From: Bradyrhizobiaceae bacterium
GTDB lineage: Bacteria; Pseudomonadota; Alphaproteobacteria; Rhizobiales; Xanthobacteraceae
NCBI GenBank assembly: GCA_016793685.1
Contig: JAEULX010000102.1
Location: 1 to 8,190, forward strand
DNA length: 8,190 nt
Direction of reading: 5' to 3'
The notes under the pieces: model-generated
What the model was told of the DNA's origin: nothing
Seen by the model: the letters and a program-made list of their open reading frames with translations, nothing else
The model's database searches: none
Shown: positions 5,997 through 8,190 of the stretch, in pieces
Numbering within the stretch: the first letter of the stretch is position 1
How the letters are laid out: every line of letters starts with the position of its first letter
Made by a program: the position numbers and the translations under genes

Positions 5997-6478
5997 TCGC
6001 TCTGGTCCGCAGATGGTTCGGCGCCGGCGAGGCGACGTTATCGGAAGCGACCCCACGCGACAGCGCCGCGCTCTCCCGCCTCCACGCCATGTCGTTCCAG
6101 CGCGGCTGGAGCGAGGCCGAGTTCGAACGGCTGCTGCTCGACCGCAGCGTGCTGGTCGATCGCGCGGCTTTTGGCCGCGAACTCGCAGGCTTCATCATGT
6201 CGCGGCGGGCTGTCGACGAGGCGGAAATCCTGTCGGTCGCCGTCGCCCCTCCCCGGCGTCGGCGCGGCCTCGCCGGCCGGCTGCTGATGCTGCATCTGCG
6301 CAAGCTCGCCGGGCATGGCGTGCGGCGGGTGTTTCTCGAAGTGGACGAGGGCAACGTCGCCGCGCGCCGCCTCTACCGCCGCGCGGGGTTTCTCGAGGTC
6401 GGCCGGCGCAAGGAATATTATCGGGAGGCGGCGGGCGCTCCCGCCACCGCGCTTGTGTTGCGGCGCGATCTTGCCTGA
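5993..6478 (+). CDS. rimI: RimI-type protein N-alpha-acetyltransferase
   Basis: This 161-residue GNAT-fold enzyme is expected to transfer acetyl from acetyl-CoA to the N-terminus of ribosomal protein S18, and possibly other proteins. The N-terminal PRDSAALSRLHAMSFQRGWSEAEF (21-44) is the usual RimI substrate-side region. EILSVAVAP (78-86) leads into the acetyl-CoA loop RRRRGLAGRLL (88-98), a variant of R/Q-x-x-G-x-G/A. VFLEVDEGNVAARRLYRRAGF (113-133) holds the conserved Glu, Asn and Tyr, and KEYYRE (140-145) is the C-terminal Tyr motif. All core parts are present. The ATG overlaps the tsaB stop by four bases, which supports this start and translational coupling. Another GNAT function is possible, but tsaB-rimI linkage makes RimI the best call. 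Confidence 0.93.
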   Translation: MIALVRRWFGAGEATLSEATPRDSAALSRLHAMSFQRGWSEAEFERLLLDRSVLVDRAAFGRELAGFIMSRRAVDEAEILSVAVAPPRRRRGLAGRLLMLHLRKLAGHGVRRVFLEVDEGNVAARRLYRRAGFLEVGRRKEYYREAAGAPATALVLRRDLA

Positions 6479-6499
6479 CCGGCGCGATCGACGTAAATT
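6471..6499 (+). promoter_or_regulatory. Possible sigma70 promoter for fur
   Basis: TTGCCT (6471-6476) and TAAATT (6494-6499) are separated by 17 nt. Each matches the consensus at four of six positions. The -35 lies in the last codons of rimI. Initiation near 6506 would give fur and plsC their own transcript apart from tsaB-rimI. The match is modest. Confidence 0.35.
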
Positions 6500-6540
6500 T
6501 TGCTGCCGCGCATGATCGTACGGCCTTCCATAACAGCGGC

Positions 6541-6544
6541 GGAG
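6541..6544 (+). promoter_or_regulatory. Ribosome binding site favouring a GTG start for fur
   Basis: GGAG lies 6 nt before GTG at 6551. The in-frame ATG at 6512 and TTG at 6500 have no comparable site, so the GTG is preferred. Confidence 0.6.
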
Positions 6545-6550
6545 CAATTC

Positions 6551-6985
6551 GTGACGGAGCAGCGCGCGACCAATATCGAGGCGCAATGCGTAGCCAAAGG
6601 CATGCGCATGACCGAGCAGCGGCGCATCATCGCGCGCGTGCTCGCGCAATCGGCCGACCATCCCGATGTCGAGGAGTTGTACCGGCGCTGCGCCCTTGTT
6701 GATCACCATATCTCGATCTCCACCGTTTATCGCACGGTGAAGCTGTTCGAGGACGCCGGCATCATCGAACGTCATGATTTCCGCGAAGGCCGGGCGCGCT
6801 ACGAACAGACCCGCGAGACGCATCACGACCATCTCGTCAATCTGCGCACCGGCGAGGTGATCGAGTTTCAGTCGGAGGAGATCGAGCAGCTCCAGCGCGA
6901 GGTTGCGCGCAAGCTCGGCTATCGCCTGGTCGACCACCGGCTCGAACTTTACGCGGTGCCGCTCGACGAGCCGGCCAAGAGCTGA
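6551..6985 (+). CDS. fur: Fur-family metal-responsive repressor (Fur/Mur type)
   Basis: From the GTG start this is 144 residues; the ATG at 6512 would give 157. The N-terminal winged helix spans about 8-80: GMRMTEQRRIIARVL (17-31), DHPDVEELYRR (36-46), and the recognition region ISISTVYRTVKLFEDAGII (54-72). The metal-binding region includes HHDH (91-94), and VDHRLELY (127-134) supplies a further His. The CxxC pair of E. coli Fur is absent: the stretch after HHDH reads LVNLRTGEVIEF. That is normal for alphaproteobacterial Fur/Mur proteins, some of which respond to manganese rather than iron. A metal-loaded dimer would repress uptake genes; the metal cannot be told from the sequence. The stop shares one base with the plsC start. 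The gene may use the promoter proposed at 6471-6499. Confidence 0.95.
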   Translation: MTEQRATNIEAQCVAKGMRMTEQRRIIARVLAQSADHPDVEELYRRCALVDHHISISTVYRTVKLFEDAGIIERHDFREGRARYEQTRETHHDHLVNLRTGEVIEFQSEEIEQLQREVARKLGYRLVDHRLELYAVPLDEPAKS

Positions 6986-7776
6986 TGGTGCGCCTCATCC
7001 TCGCCGGCGCGGGGATCGTCACCGCCATCGCTGCGCTATTGCCATTCCAGGTGATCGCCGTGCGGCTTTCGCTGCCGATGCAGCGGCGCATTCCGACGCT
7101 GTTTCACCGGCTGGTCTGCGCGCTGCTCGGCGTGCGCATCAAGGTGGTCGGCGCCCCCTCGCCGCGCCGCCCGCTGCTCATCGTCTCCAACCACGTGTCC
7201 TGGGTCGACATATCGGTGATCACCGCGCTCGCCCCGGTCGCGTTCGTCGCCAAGCGCGAAGTCGCCTCCTGGCCGCTGTTCGGGCTGTTCGCGAAGCTGC
7301 AGCGCTCGGTGTTCGTCGATCGCATGCGCCGCCACAAGACGCCGGAGGTCAATACCGAGATCGCTCGGCGGCTCGCCGATGGCGATCCTGTCGTGCTGTT
7401 CGGCGAGGGGACGTCGAGCGACGGCAATCGCGTGCTGCCGTTTCGCAGCGCGCTGATCGGTTCGGCGCGCGATGCGCTCGCCGCGGCGGGCGATGTCGAG
7501 CACATTCTGATTCAGCCGCTGTCGATCGCCTATGTCGCCTTCCAAGGCTTGCCGATGGGACGGCAGCACCGGCCGATCGCCGCTTGGTACGGCACGCTCG
7601 ACCTGTTCCCGCATCTTCGCAACATCGTGCGGTGCGGCGCTCTCGATGCGGTGGTGAGCTGGGGAGAGCCGATCGCGTTCGACGCGGGCTCCGATCGCAA
7701 GATCTTCGCCCGCACGCTCGAGGCCGAGGTGCGGCGGCTCACGACCGCCGCACTGCGCGGGCGCGAGTCGCCATGA
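6985..7776 (+). CDS. plsC: Lysophospholipid/1-acyl-glycerol-3-phosphate acyltransferase family protein
   Basis: This 263-residue protein has a hydrophobic N-terminal segment (about 3-28), probably a membrane anchor. The acyltransferase blocks follow: SNHVSWVD (68-75) with the catalytic His70-x4-Asp75, FVDR (110-113), FGEGTSSDGNRVLPF (139-153) as the FPEGT block, and IQPLSIAY (176-183). All key residues are present. The family esterifies the sn-2 position of lysophosphatidic acid to make phosphatidic acid at the inner membrane. An OlsA-type role, acylating lyso-ornithine lipid, is a real alternative: the rhizobial plsC-like gene in this neighbourhood is, as I recall, close to olsA, and sequence alone does not separate the two. 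The ATG shares its A with the fur stop (TGATG), so it is probably translationally coupled to fur. In related genomes miaB usually follows; here it does not. Confidence 0.93.
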   Translation: MVRLILAGAGIVTAIAALLPFQVIAVRLSLPMQRRIPTLFHRLVCALLGVRIKVVGAPSPRRPLLIVSNHVSWVDISVITALAPVAFVAKREVASWPLFGLFAKLQRSVFVDRMRRHKTPEVNTEIARRLADGDPVVLFGEGTSSDGNRVLPFRSALIGSARDALAAAGDVEHILIQPLSIAYVAFQGLPMGRQHRPIAAWYGTLDLFPHLRNIVRCGALDAVVSWGEPIAFDAGSDRKIFARTLEAEVRRLTTAALRGRESP

Positions 7777-7913
7777 CGCTTCGGATACAGAGACGCTTCC
7801 GATACAGAAACTTAACGATCGGACACGTCGCAGACACGTACGGGAAAAATATTCAGGCGAAACTCATGCTCCATGCCGGGCGCCGCGACCAAGACTTTGG
7901 AGAGCGAGGATGA
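7773..7913 (+). CDS. Doubtful 46-codon ORF bridging plsC and the next gene
   Basis: The ATG overlaps the plsC stop (ATGA, 7773-7776) and the TGA overlaps the next start codon (ATGA, 7910-7913). The 46-residue product starts MTLRIQRRFRYRNLTIG and is basic and hydrophilic, with no signal peptide, membrane segment or motif I recognise. No good Shine-Dalgarno sequence precedes it. For coding: the double stop-start overlap, which could couple translation. Against: its 5' end is a 17-bp tandem duplication, its middle holds a regulatory-looking direct repeat, and a 46-codon open frame is easily found by chance. I consider it more likely non-coding. Confidence 0.2.
   Translation: MTLRIQRRFRYRNLTIGHVADTYGKNIQAKLMLHAGRRDQDFGERG
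7775..7808. repeat. 17-bp tandem duplication at the plsC stop
   Basis: GACGCTTCGGATACAGA (7775-7791) is directly followed by GACGCTTCCGATACAGA (7792-7808); the copies differ at one base. The first copy begins inside the plsC stop codon, so the second could be a recent slippage or duplication product. A pair of protein-binding half-sites is also possible. Confidence 0.85.
7822..7852 (+). promoter_or_regulatory. 7-4-7 direct repeat with a downstream AT-rich -10-like element
   Basis: GACACGT (7822-7828) and GACACGT (7833-7839) are identical with a 4-bp spacer, so the repeat period is 11 bp, close to one helical turn. This is the geometry of PhoB/OmpR-family operators, though the sequence is not a PhoB box. 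AAATAT (7847-7852) lies 7 bp further on and could serve as a -10 without a normal -35. Initiation near 7859 would give a leader of about 50 nt for the gene at 7910. Activator control is inferred. Confidence 0.35.
7899..7902 (+). promoter_or_regulatory. Ribosome binding site for the exported protein gene
   Basis: GGAG lies 7 nt before the ATG at 7910 and is among the better Shine-Dalgarno sequences in the right half of the window. It supports a real gene starting here. Confidence 0.65.
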
Positions 7914-8190
7914 AAGTCACCCTCACTGCGATCGCCGTCGTTGCCGCGCTAACCGCCGCAGCTCCGGCAAAGGCGGACGACGGCGCGGACGACGGCGTCG
8001 CCGCGAAGCCGAGCCTCTCGGATAATCAGGCCGGGCAACGCGCCGACCGCGAAGCGCTCCGCGCTATCCCTGCACCGGAAATCGCACTGGCCGCCGGCTA
8101 CGGGCTTCGCTGCACCTTCAAGCGCGGCCCCCGCACATCGCGACGGCCGCGGCCGATCCGATGGCTCGTGAATCGCTGCCGTCCCTGGGC
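7910..8190 (+). CDS. Unrecognised exported protein, N-terminal part
   Basis: The frame is open from the ATG to the right edge (93 codons), so the gene is incomplete. Residues 1-22 form a clear Sec signal peptide: MKVTLTAIAVVAALTAAAPAKA, with Lys2, a Val/Ala core and a likely cleavage after AKA. The mature start is acidic (DDGADDG), then a helical, charged stretch and a single Cys at about 70. I do not recognise the family. From about residue 74 the protein turns abruptly Arg/Pro/Trp-rich, right at a run of five C at 8128-8132. Reading on with one extra C would give a more ordinary sequence, so a frameshift or sequencing error is possible. It follows plsC by 133 nt and has a good Shine-Dalgarno sequence and possibly its own regulated promoter. 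A periplasmic or secreted location is inferred. Confidence 0.65.
   Translation, partial: MKVTLTAIAVVAALTAAAPAKADDGADDGVAAKPSLSDNQAGQRADREALRAIPAPEIALAAGYGLRCTFKRGPRTSRRPRPIRWLVNRCRPW

Noticed and set aside
6038..6937. Minus-strand open frame opposite rimI and fur
   Set aside because: Spans two well-identified genes and has no family features.
6903..7772. Plus-strand open frame overlapping fur and plsC in another frame
   Set aside because: Arg-rich out-of-frame reading of plsC; only its last 46 codons, beyond the plsC stop, are considered separately.
7837..7842. CGTACG palindrome overlapping the direct repeat
   Set aside because: Six bases is too short to carry weight on its own.
1..8190. 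CRISPR array, insertion sequence, attachment site, defence or phage genes
   Set aside because: No regularly spaced repeats, transposase or integrase motifs, or terminal inverted repeats were found; the genes are core housekeeping genes.

Overview
This window looks like ordinary chromosomal DNA from an alphaproteobacterium, most likely of the order Hyphomicrobiales (Rhizobiales), possibly near the Bradyrhizobium/Xanthobacteraceae side. This rests on high GC, on the run universal stress protein - NifU-like protein - tsaB - rimI - fur - plsC that I recall as typical of that order, and on a Fur/Mur regulator without the CxxC zinc site. No rRNA, tRNA, CRISPR array, insertion sequence or phage gene was seen. 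The genus cannot be settled from the sequence alone.

Left third, minus strand (1-2491): the start of an exported metallo-beta-lactamase-fold hydrolase runs off the left edge (1-247). Next comes a single-pass membrane protein of unknown function with a coiled coil (445-1317), then an adenosine kinase-like PfkB enzyme (1490-2491). A 20-bp perfect palindrome lies just downstream of the membrane protein gene and may be a terminator. A good sigma70-like promoter (TTGAAA-N16-TATAGT) sits in front of the kinase, in the divergent gap shared with trpS.

Right two thirds, plus strand (2626-8190): trpS, a universal stress protein, a two-domain NifU-like Fe-S scaffold, tsaB and rimI overlapping by ATGA, fur, and plsC, which overlaps fur by one base. 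These cover tRNA charging and tRNA threonylcarbamoylation, protein acetylation, Fe-S cluster supply, metal-responsive regulation and phospholipid acylation. Gaps of 220 (trpS-usp), 102 (usp-nifU), 280 (nifU-tsaB) and 72 nt (rimI-fur) suggest several transcription units; the only tight pairs are tsaB-rimI and fur-plsC. No intergenic stretch exceeds 300 nt. In the 220-nt gap 3661-3880 I see no gene, clear promoter or terminator.

Right edge (7773-8190): where miaB would be expected after plsC, there is instead a less GC-rich stretch with a 17-bp tandem duplication and a 7-4-7 direct repeat, then the start of an unrecognised exported protein cut by the window edge. A 46-codon ORF bridges plsC and this gene with ATGA overlaps at both ends.

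No new defence or mobile system is visible. The items most worth checking are the folded nifU-tsaB spacer (a 21-bp interrupted hairpin at 5110-5178 and a second at 5263-5297) and the repeat-rich region after plsC.
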